A DNA stretch of 64,000 nucleotides from Pseudomonadota bacterium (GCA_021325135.1 JAJPHT010000016.1:1-64000); one strand, 5' to 3'; shown: positions 26,677 to 36,865, numbered from the stretch's first letter. Numbers and translations are program-made. Notes: generated by a model not told the origin, from the sequence alone.

Positions 26677-26822
26677 GCGGGGGTCGGAGACGCCAGGAGG
26701 CTTGGCTTTGTCGGCAAGCAGCCCAGGGCCTCCATCGGAACGGTCCGCGGAACGTCCAGCGCGCGCGTTCGTGCGGCCGACGCTCCGGCGGCTTGAAATG
26801 CCCCCGGTGGCGTGCAGCGGCC

Positions 26823-27986
26823 ATGCCAGGCGAGCGCACGACCAGCGTCCACGGCCGCGAGGAGCCCCGCGCGGGCCCGCTGGTCACTCCCATCCACCAG
26901 ACGAGCACCTTCGTCCTCGCCAGCGCGCAGGAGGTGGACGACGTCTACGAGGGGCGCCGCCAGGGCGACGTCTACACGCGCTACTCCAACCCGTCCACCA
27001 CCAGCGTGGAGTCGCGCCTCGCCGCGCTGGAGGGCACGCAGGACGCCGTCGTCTCGGGCTCGGGCATGGCGGCCATCGCGACGGGCGTCCTCGCCTTCGT
27101 CGGCGCGGGCGGGCGCATCGTCTCCACCTCCGACCTGTACGGGGGCACGATCAACCTCTTCCGCACGCTGGAGTCGCGCTTCGGCATCCGCATCGACCAC
27201 GTCTCGCCCACCGACGTGGACGCGCTGCGCGCGGCGCTGCGGACGAAGGCGGACCTCGTCTACCTGGAGACGCCCACGAACCCCACGCTGCGCCTCGTGG
27301 ACCTGGCGCAGAGCGCGCAGATCGCGCGCGCCGCCGGCGCCGTCACGCTGGTGGACAGCACCTTCGCGAGCCCCGTGAACTCGCGGCCGCACGCCCTGGG
27401 CATCGACCTCGTGATGCACAGCGCGACGAAGTACCTGGGCGGGCACAGCGACATCAGCGCGGGCGCCGTCTGCGGCTCGCGCGAGCACGTCGCGCGCGTG
27501 CGCGGCCTGCACAAGCTCATGGGCGCCGTGCTGGACCCGCACGCGGCGTTCCTCCTGGAGCGCGGCCTGCGCACGCTGCCGCTGCGCGTCAAGGCCGCCA
27601 ACGACAACGCGCAGGCGGTGGCCGAGCACCTCGCGCGCCACCCCGCGGTCAAGCGCGTGCACTACCCGGGCCTGCCCTCGCACCCGCAGCACGCCCTCGC
27701 GAAGCGCCAGATGCCGGGCGGCTACGGGGGCCTCCTCTCCTTCGACCTGGCGAGCTTCGACGACGCGAAGCGCTTCCTGGACGGCCTGCGCGTCGTGCGC
27801 AACGCGGCCAGCCTCGGCGGCGTCGAAAGCCTGTGCAGCCTGCCCCTCCAGCAGAGCCACCGCAACCAGCCCAAGGAGGTGCTGGACCGCGCCGGCATCG
27901 TGCCCGGCACCGTGCGCCTCGCGCTGGGCATCGAGGACGCGGCGGACCTCGTCGCGGACGTGGACCAGGCGCTCAAGGGGCTCTGA
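26823..27986 (+). CDS. trans-sulfuration PLP enzyme (cystathionine gamma-synthase/lyase-like)
   Basis: SVHGREEPRAGPLVTPIHQTSTF, YTRYSNPSTTSVESRLAALEG, PLP lysine motif LVMHSATKYLGGHSD. Confidence 0.95.
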   Translation: MPGERTTSVHGREEPRAGPLVTPIHQTSTFVLASAQEVDDVYEGRRQGDVYTRYSNPSTTSVESRLAALEGTQDAVVSGSGMAAIATGVLAFVGAGGRIVSTSDLYGGTINLFRTLESRFGIRIDHVSPTDVDALRAALRTKADLVYLETPTNPTLRLVDLAQSAQIARAAGAVTLVDSTFASPVNSRPHALGIDLVMHSATKYLGGHSDISAGAVCGSREHVARVRGLHKLMGAVLDPHAAFLLERGLRTLPLRVKAANDNAQAVAEHLARHPAVKRVHYPGLPSHPQHALAKRQMPGGYGGLLSFDLASFDDAKRFLDGLRVVRNAASLGGVESLCSLPLQQSHRNQPKEVLDRAGIVPGTVRLALGIEDAADLVADVDQALKGL

Positions 27987-28305
27987 CCCGGCGCCAGGGT
28001 GGACCGGTGTCCCCGCGGCGCTAACACGCAGGCCCGGGCCTCGAAAGCGATTTGGGGGAGGCGAAAGCTATCGAGGCATCCCGCGGCTCACCTTCAGCGA
28101 CCTCGCGCAATCCATCGAGCACAGCCGGCTGACGCGCTCCACGTTCGACTACGTCTACGAGAGCCCCACGTCGGTCCAGGAGCGCGCGACGTACCTCGTC
28201 TTCGACAGCTCGGAGGCGGGGCTCAACGCGATCGCGCTCCCCGCGAGGCCCCTGGAGGGGGAGACCGACCGGAGCGCCGACGTCGACGGCAAGCCGGCGC
28301 CCACC

Positions 28306-29277
28306 GTGCCCTTCTCCATCGTGCAGCGGCTCGCCATGGGCTTCGCGAAGCGCGTCGGGCTGCGCGAGTCCGCGGTGCGGGCGCTGGGGAGGCTGCTGGA
28401 ACGGGGCGCGGAGGGGCCGCTCGACCTGGAGGCCCAGGCGTCGGACCTCCAGGAGGTGAGGACCGGGATGGGGAAGCTCGACCAGGCCGACCTCGAGGTC
28501 CGGGGCCTCGTGCTCCTCGTCAACGCGGCCGGCGAAGGGCACTACGTCCCGTTCGTCTACCTGGGGAATCCCGTGGGCAAGGGGTTCCGCAACGTCGCGC
28601 TGGTCCGCCAGAGGCACCGCCCCATCCGGTGGAAAGGATATCTCCGCTCGTGGGCGGCGGGGCAGTATCGCGTCTCGCAGGACTTCTACCTCAGCCAGGG
28701 GCACGCGAGCCACCTCTACCTGCGTCCTCCGCCTGGGACGGCGCTGGGGCGCTGCGCGCTGCCGGGGCACTGGCCCAAGGACGCGGTGGACTCGAACCCC
28801 CACGGAAGCGTCTGGTCCGTCTACGTGAGGCAGAGCGCCAAGAGGGAGATCGCCGCCGCGAAGGCCAAGGCCGGAGCCGAGCGGGGGAGCCCCGCGTGGA
28901 ACGCGCAGGCGTCCTTCCTGCTCCCTCCGACGCCCCGCGTGCTGCTGGGATTCGTGTTCCTCCTCCTCTCGGTGGGATCGCTGTGGCTGGGCACGCGGGG
29001 GGACGCCGCGATCACCCAGAAGCTCCTCTCCCTGGACGCCCTCGCGGGCAGCATCACGCTCCCCATCCTGTGGGCGTACCGCGAGAACGACATCGCCATC
29101 CTCCACGTCGGGGGGCGCGCGATAGTCCTGGGCATCATCGCCGGCGTCTGGCTCGCCATCTCCTCCGAGGCGGGCGTCGCCCCCGTCGCGGCGGGGATCG
29201 CCATGGCGGTGGGGCTCGCCATGAGCGCGCTCGACTTCGCGCTCGCCCTGCAGGCAGCCCGCGAAAGCCATAAGTAG
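28306..29277 (+). CDS. membrane protein; reading frame extends upstream to about 28045 without a clear start
   Basis: MPFSIVQRLAMGFAKRVGLRESAVRALGR...; two C-terminal TM segments; in-frame protein-like sequence RGIPRLTFSDLAQSIEHSRLTRSTFDYVYESP upstream. Confidence 0.6.
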   Translation: MPFSIVQRLAMGFAKRVGLRESAVRALGRLLERGAEGPLDLEAQASDLQEVRTGMGKLDQADLEVRGLVLLVNAAGEGHYVPFVYLGNPVGKGFRNVALVRQRHRPIRWKGYLRSWAAGQYRVSQDFYLSQGHASHLYLRPPPGTALGRCALPGHWPKDAVDSNPHGSVWSVYVRQSAKREIAAAKAKAGAERGSPAWNAQASFLLPPTPRVLLGFVFLLLSVGSLWLGTRGDAAITQKLLSLDALAGSITLPILWAYRENDIAILHVGGRAIVLGIIAGVWLAISSEAGVAPVAAGIAMAVGLAMSALDFALALQAARESHK

Positions 29278-29300
29278 CGAGAGGCCAGATTGTCGGCTAC

Positions 29301-29332
29301 ATAGGGGCGGCTCCGCGCTGCCCCTATTTTTT
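29301..29332 (+). terminator. hairpin plus T-run
   Basis: ATAGGGGC-ggctccgcgct-GCCCCTAT followed by TTTTTT. Confidence 0.7.
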
Positions 29333-29408
29333 CTCACCCCGGGCCCCCAGCGAAGCCCTTGTCCGGAGAAGCCCTTAAGATGGAGGAGCGACGAGAACGC
29401 GGCCTGCC

Positions 29409-29951
29409 ATGATGCTGCCCAGCCACCTCCTGGCGAGCCTCCTCCTCGGGCTCGCGCTCTCGCAGTGGCGGCGGCTCACGCCCCGCGACTGGGCGCTGGC
29501 GCTGGGCTTCGGCGTGGCCATCGACGCGGACCACCTCCTGCAGCTTCGCTCGTACATCCTCTCCCACGGGGGGCTCAAGGGCATGCACGCGGCGACCATC
29601 GTCCACTGGGGCGCCTCGTGGCAGGGCTTCATGCACACGCCCCTGGCGCTCGTCCTCGTCGTGCCCGCGTGCCTCCTCTTCCGCACGCTGATCCCGGCGA
29701 CGTTCTGGGGGCTCCACATGTTCCAGGACTTCGTCATCGCCCGGAGCTACGTCGTGTTCGGGAGCGCCGAGGAATGGGCCATCGACGCGGCGATGCTGGC
29801 GCTCCTCATCGCGGGCTTCTGGCTTGACCGTCGTCGCCACGGCGCGCGGGAGCCGCTGCTCCACCACGTCGCGCGCCAGCTCGGCTGGACGCCAGGCGGG
29901 AAAGCCGCCACCGCTCCGCCGGAATCCTCGGGTCGGACGGACGCCCCGTGA
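29409..29951 (+). CDS. integral membrane protein with HxxxD-type motifs
   Basis: MMLPSHLLASLLLGLALSQWRRLTPRDWALALGFGVAIDADHLLQ...; multiple TM segments. Confidence 0.65.
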   Translation: MMLPSHLLASLLLGLALSQWRRLTPRDWALALGFGVAIDADHLLQLRSYILSHGGLKGMHAATIVHWGASWQGFMHTPLALVLVVPACLLFRTLIPATFWGLHMFQDFVIARSYVVFGSAEEWAIDAAMLALLIAGFWLDRRRHGAREPLLHHVARQLGWTPGGKAATAPPESSGRTDAP

Positions 29952-29957
29952 GGCGGG

Positions 29958-30731
29958 TCAGCCCCGCGCGAAGCTCGCGCACGCGCCCCGCGGCGTGGCG
30001 GCGCAGCGCGCGGCGCGGGAGCGCGACCCGGGCGCGCCCTCCTCGCGGCCATCCGTGCTGGGCTCCGAGATCGACCCGAAGCCGTGCGCGCGCCCGTGGC
30101 GCGTGGCGGCCGCGGCGACGAGCGCGCCCACGGCGGCCCCCGCGAAGTCGCAGAGGATGTCCGTCATGGTGTCGAAGTTGCCGCCTTGCTCGTGCGTGCC
30201 GAAGAACGTGTCCGTCGTGAACTCGACGATCTCCCAGAACGTGCACACGGTCACGGCCATGGAGAAGAGGTAGACGCCCGCCTCCGCGGGCGTGACGCGC
30301 GTCCACGCCCAGAGCCAGCCCGTGGACTGCGAGAGCGCATAGAAGACCAGCACCAGCGCCAGCGGGACCAGGGTGTGCAGCGCCTTGTCGTAGTCCGCGA
30401 ACCGGGCGTAGAGGCCGAAGGCGTGCCCCGAGACGTGGAGGACGAACGCGAAGAGCACGGCAGCCTCGGCGGCGCGCAGCGTGCGCGGCCGGCGCGTGGG
30501 GATCAGCGTGAAGAGCGCGCTCACGCCAAGACCCAGGAGCGAGGAACCCACCAGCAGGGGGCGCGTCGTGTACTGCGGCTGGACCGTCATGGAGTACGCC
30601 GCGATGACCAGGAGCGCGCCGCGCAGCGCCCACACGGCGTGGCTCTCCAGGGGGCGGGGTCGGAGGGGGCGCATGCGTTCGCCAGGACGGACTCGGCGTC
30701 CCACCTTATGGAGGCGCCACAATGTCCTCAT
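29958..30731 (-). CDS. integral membrane protein (YjdF/DUF2238-like)
   Basis: FADYDKALHTLVPLALVLVFYAL, FSMAVTVCTFWEIVEFTTDTFFGTHEQGGNFDTMTDILCDFAGAAVGAL. Confidence 0.75.
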   Translation of the reverse strand: MRTLWRLHKVGRRVRPGERMRPLRPRPLESHAVWALRGALLVIAAYSMTVQPQYTTRPLLVGSSLLGLGVSALFTLIPTRRPRTLRAAEAAVLFAFVLHVSGHAFGLYARFADYDKALHTLVPLALVLVFYALSQSTGWLWAWTRVTPAEAGVYLFSMAVTVCTFWEIVEFTTDTFFGTHEQGGNFDTMTDILCDFAGAAVGALVAAAATRHGRAHGFGSISEPSTDGREEGAPGSRSRAARCAATPRGACASFARG

Positions 30732-30782
30732 GGGCGGGACCGAGGCAACGAGCCGTCCAGAGCGGATGGATGCCCTCTGGGC

Positions 30783-31970
30783 TCACGTCTCGCCCTTGAG
30801 GATCCCCACCAGCTTCTCCTCCAGCACCCGAGCGGGGATATCGGGAAGCGAGATCAAAGTCGTCGTCCCGACGACGCCCTTGCCGCTGCGCTTGGTGTGG
30901 ATGAAGCCCAGCGAGTCCAGGTCCTTCAAGAACGTCCAGAACTGCGTGTGCGCGCGGGCCTTCTCGCCGAACTCCTCGCACGCGAGGGCGTAGCGCTCCT
31001 CGGCCTCGCCGGTGGTGGCGAAGGCGGCGCCCTTCTTGAGGACGCGCGCGATGGCCAGGAGCGTGAGGGCCTTGTGCCGCTCCAGCTCCACGAGCTTGGT
31101 CTCTGTGACGAAGGGGTGGCTCTCGGCCGCCGCGGCGCGGATGTCCTCGGGCTCGACGTGGTCGCGGCTCGCGTCCTCCGCCAGCTGGCCCGACTTCTGG
31201 AGAAGCTCGATGGCGTAGCGCGCGTCGCCGTAGGGCGCGGCGGTGTCGGCGGCCAATTCCTCCAGGTCCTCGGGGAAGGCGTTCTTGTGGAACGCGAGGT
31301 CCACGCGCTGGTGGATGATGCCCTTCAGCTGCTCGGCGTCGTAGCGCTCCAGCGGGAGGACGCCCGTGCGCTTGAAGGTGGACTGCGCGGCCTCGTCCAG
31401 GAGCGTGCGCGCGTCCTGCTGCGAGACCATGATGAGGCTCACGCTGAACTTCGCCTTGCCGCTCTCCTCGTTGAAGCGCGTGAGGTTGTAGATGAGGTCG
31501 CTCCCGCTCTTCTTGAGGAGGATGTCCACCTCGTCGAGGATGACGATGAGGTGCGCCTCGGCGCGCTCCAGACGCTTCTTGAGGATCTCCAGCATCTCGG
31601 CGTTGCTGAAGCCGCGGTCCGGGAAGCGCTCGTCGAAGTGCGTGAGGATCTTCAGCAGCGCGGCGCCCTCGGTGCTGCGGCGGCGGCAGTTCACGTCGGT
31701 GTACTCGATGTTGACGCCCTGGCTGCGCGCGTGAGCCTTCAGGTCGCGGCAGAAGGCGCGGGAGAGCGCGGTCTTGCCGCTGCCCACGGGGCCCGTGACC
31801 AGGACGTGCTGGGCGGCGCCGCCCTGGAGCAGGGGGCGGAACTGGCGGGCGAGCTTGGCGATCTCCTCCTCGCGGCCCGGGAGCCGGTCGGGGACGTAGT
31901 CGTAGGAGAGCTTCCCGGCGTCCTTGAAGAGCGACGGGCCCTCCATCTCGCCCGCGATGATGTCGCGCAT
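30783..31970 (-). CDS. cdc6: Orc1/Cdc6 replication initiator
   Basis: LPGREEEIAKLARQFRPLLQGG...HVLVTGPVGSGKTAL, LIVILDEVDILLKKSG, C-terminal wHTH. Confidence 0.93.
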   Translation of the reverse strand: MRDIIAGEMEGPSLFKDAGKLSYDYVPDRLPGREEEIAKLARQFRPLLQGGAAQHVLVTGPVGSGKTALSRAFCRDLKAHARSQGVNIEYTDVNCRRRSTEGAALLKILTHFDERFPDRGFSNAEMLEILKKRLERAEAHLIVILDEVDILLKKSGSDLIYNLTRFNEESGKAKFSVSLIMVSQQDARTLLDEAAQSTFKRTGVLPLERYDAEQLKGIIHQRVDLAFHKNAFPEDLEELAADTAAPYGDARYAIELLQKSGQLAEDASRDHVEPEDIRAAAAESHPFVTETKLVELERHKALTLLAIARVLKKGAAFATTGEAEERYALACEEFGEKARAHTQFWTFLKDLDSLGFIHTKRSGKGVVGTTTLISLPDIPARVLEEKLVGILKGET

Positions 31971-32086
31971 ACCGCACCACGAACCCCCCGAACCGGAAGA
32001 ACGTTTCGTAGTTTCGGAGCACGTGGATCGAAGGTGGAAGGCTCCCCCGATTCCCTCGGGGGAGCACTTTCAGGCTTCTGCGCGCC

Positions 32087-33325
32087 TCACCGGCGCCGGA
32101 GGGCCAGGGCGGCGAGGCCCAGGAGGCCCAGCACAAGGGCAAGGCCCGGGGCGGGGACGACGTAGGTGCCCGTCTTGAGGTCCTTGAGGACCGCCGTCGC
32201 GGGCTCCTGGCCGGAGCCGGTCTGGACGAGGAGCGTGTCGCCCTTGGAGACCTTGCCGTCGCCGTCCTTGTCGGTGAAGGTCAGCGTGACGCCGCCCTGG
32301 GTCTTGTGGCCCTCGGAGAGGGTCATGCTCCACAGGGTGGGCTGCGCGCCGAAGCTCATGGAGTCCGCGCTGCCGGAGCCGGCGCCGCTCGCGTCCTTGA
32401 CCTCCACGGAGACCTCCGAGAGGGGGATGCCGCCGCTGCTCTCGAAGGTCCACGTGACGTTGGAGGGCTGGTCGCCGCTGCCGCTGGAGAAGGGGAGCTT
32501 GTCGCTGGTGTAGCGCAGGCCCACCGCGCGGGTCACGGACTCGGGGACCTGGAGCGCGAGCTCGCCGTTGTAGTAGAAGTCGATCTGCGTCGTGGCGCCC
32601 GAGAAGGGGTCCGCCGCGGCGCCGCTGCCGCTCTCCTTGGGGAGGGTGGTCTCCAGGTGGCAGAGGCGCGGGGGCTGCGAGTTGAGCACGTCCGCGGTGG
32701 CGTTGGTGGGCTGGCCCTGCTCCTTGGCGGAGAAGACGACGCGCACCGCGGCCTGGCCGTGGCAGGTGGTGGGCTCGGCGCTCACGACGCTGACGTTGCT
32801 GCCCTGGAAGGCGCCCACGACGTCGGTGGGGCTGAGGAACTGGCCGAAGGGGCTCTTCTCGGGGCTGGGCACCATGCTGCTGCCCTGGCCCGACTCGTTG
32901 GCGGGCGGGAAGACGAACGCCGTGCCGTTGGCGAGGTAGAGGCTCCCCTCCTTCGTGGTGTAGATGCTGAAGCCGCTCTTGAGGAAGGCCGCGGCCTCGG
33001 CGTTGCCCTGGGACTGCGCCGCGAGGGCCTGCGGGTCGCCGCGAAGCTCCACGTAGCTCGTCTTCGTGGAGTTGTCGAAGGTCGCGTTGAACGTGATGAT
33101 CTTGTTCGCGCCGGAGAGGACGCTGGCCGACATGGCGAACTGCTGGGGGATGCCGGCGGCCGCCGCGTCCAGGAGCGCCTTGCCGCCCGCGGGCGTAAGC
33201 TGGTCCGCGCTGGGCGTCGAGGCCGTGGGGGTCGTGTTGCTGGCGTTGTTGCCGGCGCAGCCGGCAAGGACCATGCCCAGGCCCACGACGATGAGGAGAA
33301 GCGTGCGCGACGTCAGTCGTTCCAC
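32087..33325 (-). CDS. lipoprotein with PGF-CTERM-like tail
   Basis: N-term MERLTSRTLLLIVVGLGMVLAGCAGNN; C-term VVPAPGLALVLGLLGLAALALRRR. Confidence 0.8.
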   Translation of the reverse strand: MERLTSRTLLLIVVGLGMVLAGCAGNNASNTTPTASTPSADQLTPAGGKALLDAAAAGIPQQFAMSASVLSGANKIITFNATFDNSTKTSYVELRGDPQALAAQSQGNAEAAAFLKSGFSIYTTKEGSLYLANGTAFVFPPANESGQGSSMVPSPEKSPFGQFLSPTDVVGAFQGSNVSVVSAEPTTCHGQAAVRVVFSAKEQGQPTNATADVLNSQPPRLCHLETTLPKESGSGAAADPFSGATTQIDFYYNGELALQVPESVTRAVGLRYTSDKLPFSSGSGDQPSNVTWTFESSGGIPLSEVSVEVKDASGAGSGSADSMSFGAQPTLWSMTLSEGHKTQGGVTLTFTDKDGDGKVSKGDTLLVQTGSGQEPATAVLKDLKTGTYVVPAPGLALVLGLLGLAALALRRR

Positions 33326-33385
33326 CGGGGTCGCCGAGGGGGACCCCTGGGTTTGTAGCTTGCGGATTCCCTGTTGAATGCCGGC

Positions 33386-34501
33386 TCAGGCGCGCCCGCG
33401 GCCGGCCAGCGCGGCGGGGTCGTGCCCCAGATCCGCGAGGCGCTGGCGCGTGGCGCCCTCCACGAGGAGCGGCCGGCGCGCGAGGTCCGAGGCGCGCGCG
33501 GAGCCGGTGAGGAAGCACGCCGTCCTCAATTCCAATTCCACCTGCCCCGCGAACGCGATGGCGTCCTTGGCGGAGCGGTTCGCGGCGTGGAGGAACGCGC
33601 TGGCGAAGCCCGCGAGCGTCGCGCCCAGGGCCAGCGCGCGCGCCGCGTCGAGCCCGCTGCGCAGGCCCCCCGTGGCGACCACCGGCAATCCCACCTGCGC
33701 TTCCAGCACGGAGACCGGGGTGGGGATGCCCCAGTCGCGGTAGAGCGCGCCGAGGCGCTCGCGGTCCGCGCGCCCTTCGGCCGCGGCGCGGAACGTCTCC
33801 ACCGCCGCGAACGTCGTGCCCGAGAGCCCGCCCACGTCCAGCGCCGCGACGCCGCACGCCTTGAGCGCGGAGGCCGTGCCGCGCGCCATGCCCGCGCCGG
33901 TCTCCTTGGCGATGACGGGGACGCCCAGGTCCTTGGAGAGGTCGCGGATGGCGTCGCGCACGCCGCGGCTGCGCAGGTCCCCCTCGGGCTGCACCGTCTC
34001 CTGGAGCGGGTTGAGGTGGACGATGAGCGCGTCGGCGTCGAGCATCTTCACCAGCTCGTCGATCTGGGCGCGGGTGAGCGGCCCCTTCTTGGCCTGCGGC
34101 ACCAGCTGGGGCGCGCCGATGTTCGCGCACACGAAGGGCACGGAGTGGTCGCGCACGACGGCGAAGCTGCGCCGCGCCTCCGGTGATAGCAAAGCGGCGC
34201 GCTGGGAGCCCACGCCCATGGCGAGCCCGCGTGCAGCGGCTGCGGCGGCGAGGTTGCCGTTGATGCGCTCCGCGTCGGGGTAGCCCCCCGTCATGCTGGC
34301 GATCATCACGGGCGCGCCCAGGTCCGCGCCCAGGAAGCGCGTGCGCAGGTCGACGCCCTCCAGGTCCACGTCGGGCGCGGCCTCGTGGAGCAGGCGCACG
34401 TCGTCCCAGGCGTTCTCCCGCGCGCGCACGTCCTGGCCCAGGATGATGTCGACGTGCTCCTGCTTGCGGCTGCGGGTCTGCTCGGGCTCGCCCATGCGCA
34501 A
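33386..34501 (-). CDS. fni: type 2 isopentenyl-diphosphate delta-isomerase
   Basis: TRSRKQEHVDIILGQDV, GAPVMIASMTGGYPDAERIN, PVIAKETGAGMARGTA, GVAALDVGGLSGTTF. Confidence 0.93.
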   Translation of the reverse strand: MRMGEPEQTRSRKQEHVDIILGQDVRARENAWDDVRLLHEAAPDVDLEGVDLRTRFLGADLGAPVMIASMTGGYPDAERINGNLAAAAAARGLAMGVGSQRAALLSPEARRSFAVVRDHSVPFVCANIGAPQLVPQAKKGPLTRAQIDELVKMLDADALIVHLNPLQETVQPEGDLRSRGVRDAIRDLSKDLGVPVIAKETGAGMARGTASALKACGVAALDVGGLSGTTFAAVETFRAAAEGRADRERLGALYRDWGIPTPVSVLEAQVGLPVVATGGLRSGLDAARALALGATLAGFASAFLHAANRSAKDAIAFAGQVELELRTACFLTGSARASDLARRPLLVEGATRQRLADLGHDPAALAGRGRA

Positions 34502-34525
34502 GGCCCGGAGGCGGGGCGCCGCGCT

Positions 34526-34993
34526 TCAACGTGCCTGTCCCGCCGCGGCGGCGCGCCGGCCCCAAAGGCGCCGCGCGTCGTCCGCGAGGACCCACGCCAG
34601 GAGCGCCAGCGCGACGAGGGGGAAGAACGCCTCCGTGGTCGTCGCGGCCACGACGCGCTGGCGCGGCGGCCCGTCCCACGCCGCCATGGAGCCCAGGAGG
34701 AGAAGCTGCGCCGCGAGCGTCACGACGCGCCCCGCGCGGGGGGCGAGCGCGAGCGTGGCCAGCGACGCGACGCTGGGGAGCGCGACCAGAAGGAGGGCCA
34801 TGAGCGCGATGAGCGCGGGCAGGACGAAGAGGAGCCCGATGACCGTGGCCGCAAGGAAGGACAGCAGGCCCAGCGCGCCGACCGCCGGCGCGAGGAAGAC
34901 GGCCGCCTCGGCGAGCAAGAAGATCAGCAGGGCGCGCTCGGAAAGAGGGCGCTCGCGGTGGAGCCTCCGGCGCAGCCAGCCTCGCACGGCCAC
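34526..34993 (-). CDS. small integral membrane protein
   Basis: 155 aa with several hydrophobic helices, between fni and IPK on the same strand. Confidence 0.6.
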   Translation of the reverse strand: MAVRGWLRRRLHRERPLSERALLIFLLAEAAVFLAPAVGALGLLSFLAATVIGLLFVLPALIALMALLLVALPSVASLATLALAPRAGRVVTLAAQLLLLGSMAAWDGPPRQRVVAATTTEAFFPLVALALLAWVLADDARRLWGRRAAAAGQAR

Positions 34994-35037
34994 CCAGCCG
35001 AAGGCGGGGAGATGAGCGCTTGGTGCCGACTCTCAGA

Positions 35038-35787
35038 TCAAGAAAGGACGACGGTCCCCACCGTGGGCTTCCCCGCCAGCGTGTCGGCGAGCCTTCCGGG
35101 AACGGCGCCGTTGACCACGTGGACCTCGACGCCCGCCTTGGCGACCTCGCGCGCCCGCGCGAGCTTGCCCGCCATGCCCCCCGTGACGTCGTGCCCCCGC
35201 GCGTGGCCGCCGCCCACGTGGTCGTGGGGCCCGACGCGGGGCAGGAGCGCGCCGTCGGGCCAGCGGTCGTAGATGCCGTCCACGTCGGTCACGAACACGG
35301 CGCGCTCGGGGCGCAGCGCGCGCGCCAGCTCGGCCATGATGACGTCGCCGCTGAGGATGCCCCAGCCGCGGGAGGCGTCCAGCGCGCCGTCCCCTGATAG
35401 CACGGGCACGAAGCCCGCGGCCAGCGTGTCCGCCACCGGCGCGTGCGCGAAGGAGAGGAGCCGCCCCGAGTCCAGCCGCGCCAGGTCATACGTCGAGTGC
35501 GTGATGGCGGGGAGCCCCGCGTCGCGCAGCGCCTCGGAGACGAGCACCGACAGCTCGCGCACGTCGGCGTGGACCTGCGCGAACGCCGCGTCGCGGCGCG
35601 CGTCCCGGTCGCGCCCCTCCGCGAGGCGGAACTCCTTCGCCAGGACGTGGCCGTAGGAGCCCGCGCCGTGGACGACGACCAGCGGACCGGGCGCGGCGCG
35701 AAGCTCCTGCGCGAGGCGCGAGAGGTCCTCCAGGCGCGGCGCGCGGTACGTTGCCTTGTCGGTGATGACGCTGCCGCCCAGCTTCAC
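35038..35787 (-). CDS. isopentenyl phosphate kinase
   Basis: GTG start overlapping MVK stop; (M)KLGGSVITDKATYR, VVVHGAGSYGHVLAKEF, VPVLSGDGAL, VTDVDGIYD, DVTGGMAGKL. Confidence 0.92.
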   Translation of the reverse strand: MKLGGSVITDKATYRAPRLEDLSRLAQELRAAPGPLVVVHGAGSYGHVLAKEFRLAEGRDRDARRDAAFAQVHADVRELSVLVSEALRDAGLPAITHSTYDLARLDSGRLLSFAHAPVADTLAAGFVPVLSGDGALDASRGWGILSGDVIMAELARALRPERAVFVTDVDGIYDRWPDGALLPRVGPHDHVGGGHARGHDVTGGMAGKLARAREVAKAGVEVHVVNGAVPGRLADTLAGKPTVGTVVLS

Positions 35788-36728
35788 AAGGTGGACGCGC
35801 TCACCCCCGGGCCGCCAAGCTGCACGACGAGCGGGTGCCCGCCGCGCTTCGCGATGGCCGCGGCGCACGCCTCGGGCTCGTCGGTCAAGGCGATCATGCT
35901 CCCGCCGCCACCGGAGCCCGTGAGCTTCGCGCCGTAGGCGTGCTGCCGCGCGGCGTTGCACAGGTCGTCGAGCTTGGGCGTGGAGACGCCCAGGATGGTG
36001 AGGAGGTCGTGGGCCTCGTCCATGGCGACGCCCAGAGCCAGCTTCTCGCGGTCCTGGATCAGCTCCACCGCCTGGCGGCTGATCTTGCCCAGGTCGCGGA
36101 TGACCTCCCGCGCGAAGCCCGTCTTCTTGACGAAGCGGCCCACCTTGGCCACCTCGTCCATGGTGCGCCCGCGCTGGAGGGAGTTCCCGATGACCAGCGT
36201 GAGGGGGGGGATGTCGATGTGATGCAGGTACCAGCGGCGCTCCCCGCGCTGGATGTCCCACAGGAAGCCCGGGCCCTTCTCCTTGTCCACGAGGACCGCG
36301 TGCCCGTGGGTGACGGTGCTGGTGTCGGTGGGGCTCCCGCGGCCGCGCTGGGCGCTGACCTCCGCGGCGTAGGCCTCCCGGGCGCAACGCTCCTCCCCAA
36401 GCTGCCCCTGCAGCTGCAGGAGGGCGGCCGTCGTGGCGACGGAGAGGGCGGCGCTGCTGCCCAGGCCCGAGGCGCTGGGGACGCGGCTGTCGGTGCGCAC
36501 GTCCAGGGGCGGCCCCCCCTTCCAGAGGTTCTCGATGGCGTCCTTGATGTACGCGTGGTGGTAGGGCGCGAGGGGCTGCCCATTGACCCGGTGCTGGTCC
36601 CCCGCTTCCCTCACGGTGACCTCGGTGCGCAGGCTCAGCGCCACGGCCACGGCCGGCTCGCCGTAGACGACCGCGTGCTCCCCGAAGAGGATCACCTTCC
36701 CGGGGGCCGAGGCCCGCGCGCCCGCCAT
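35784..36728 (-). CDS. mvk: mevalonate kinase
   Basis: ASAPGKVILFGEHAVVYGEPAVAVAL, RVPSASGLGSSAALSVATTAAL, AKLTGSGGGGSMIAL. Confidence 0.95.
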   Translation of the reverse strand: MAGARASAPGKVILFGEHAVVYGEPAVAVALSLRTEVTVREAGDQHRVNGQPLAPYHHAYIKDAIENLWKGGPPLDVRTDSRVPSASGLGSSAALSVATTAALLQLQGQLGEERCAREAYAAEVSAQRGRGSPTDTSTVTHGHAVLVDKEKGPGFLWDIQRGERRWYLHHIDIPPLTLVIGNSLQRGRTMDEVAKVGRFVKKTGFAREVIRDLGKISRQAVELIQDREKLALGVAMDEAHDLLTILGVSTPKLDDLCNAARQHAYGAKLTGSGGGGSMIALTDEPEACAAAIAKRGGHPLVVQLGGPGVSASTL

Positions 36729-36865
36729 GCGTCGCGGGCAACAGGACCGAGCCGGATAAGGGCACCGAAGGGCGCGGCAGGGCGCTGGCCTCGGCAGACT
36801 GACGGGGAACCGCCGGCACGGCCCAGAGAAACTGACTTACCGACCAACGGACAACACCTTCGGGC

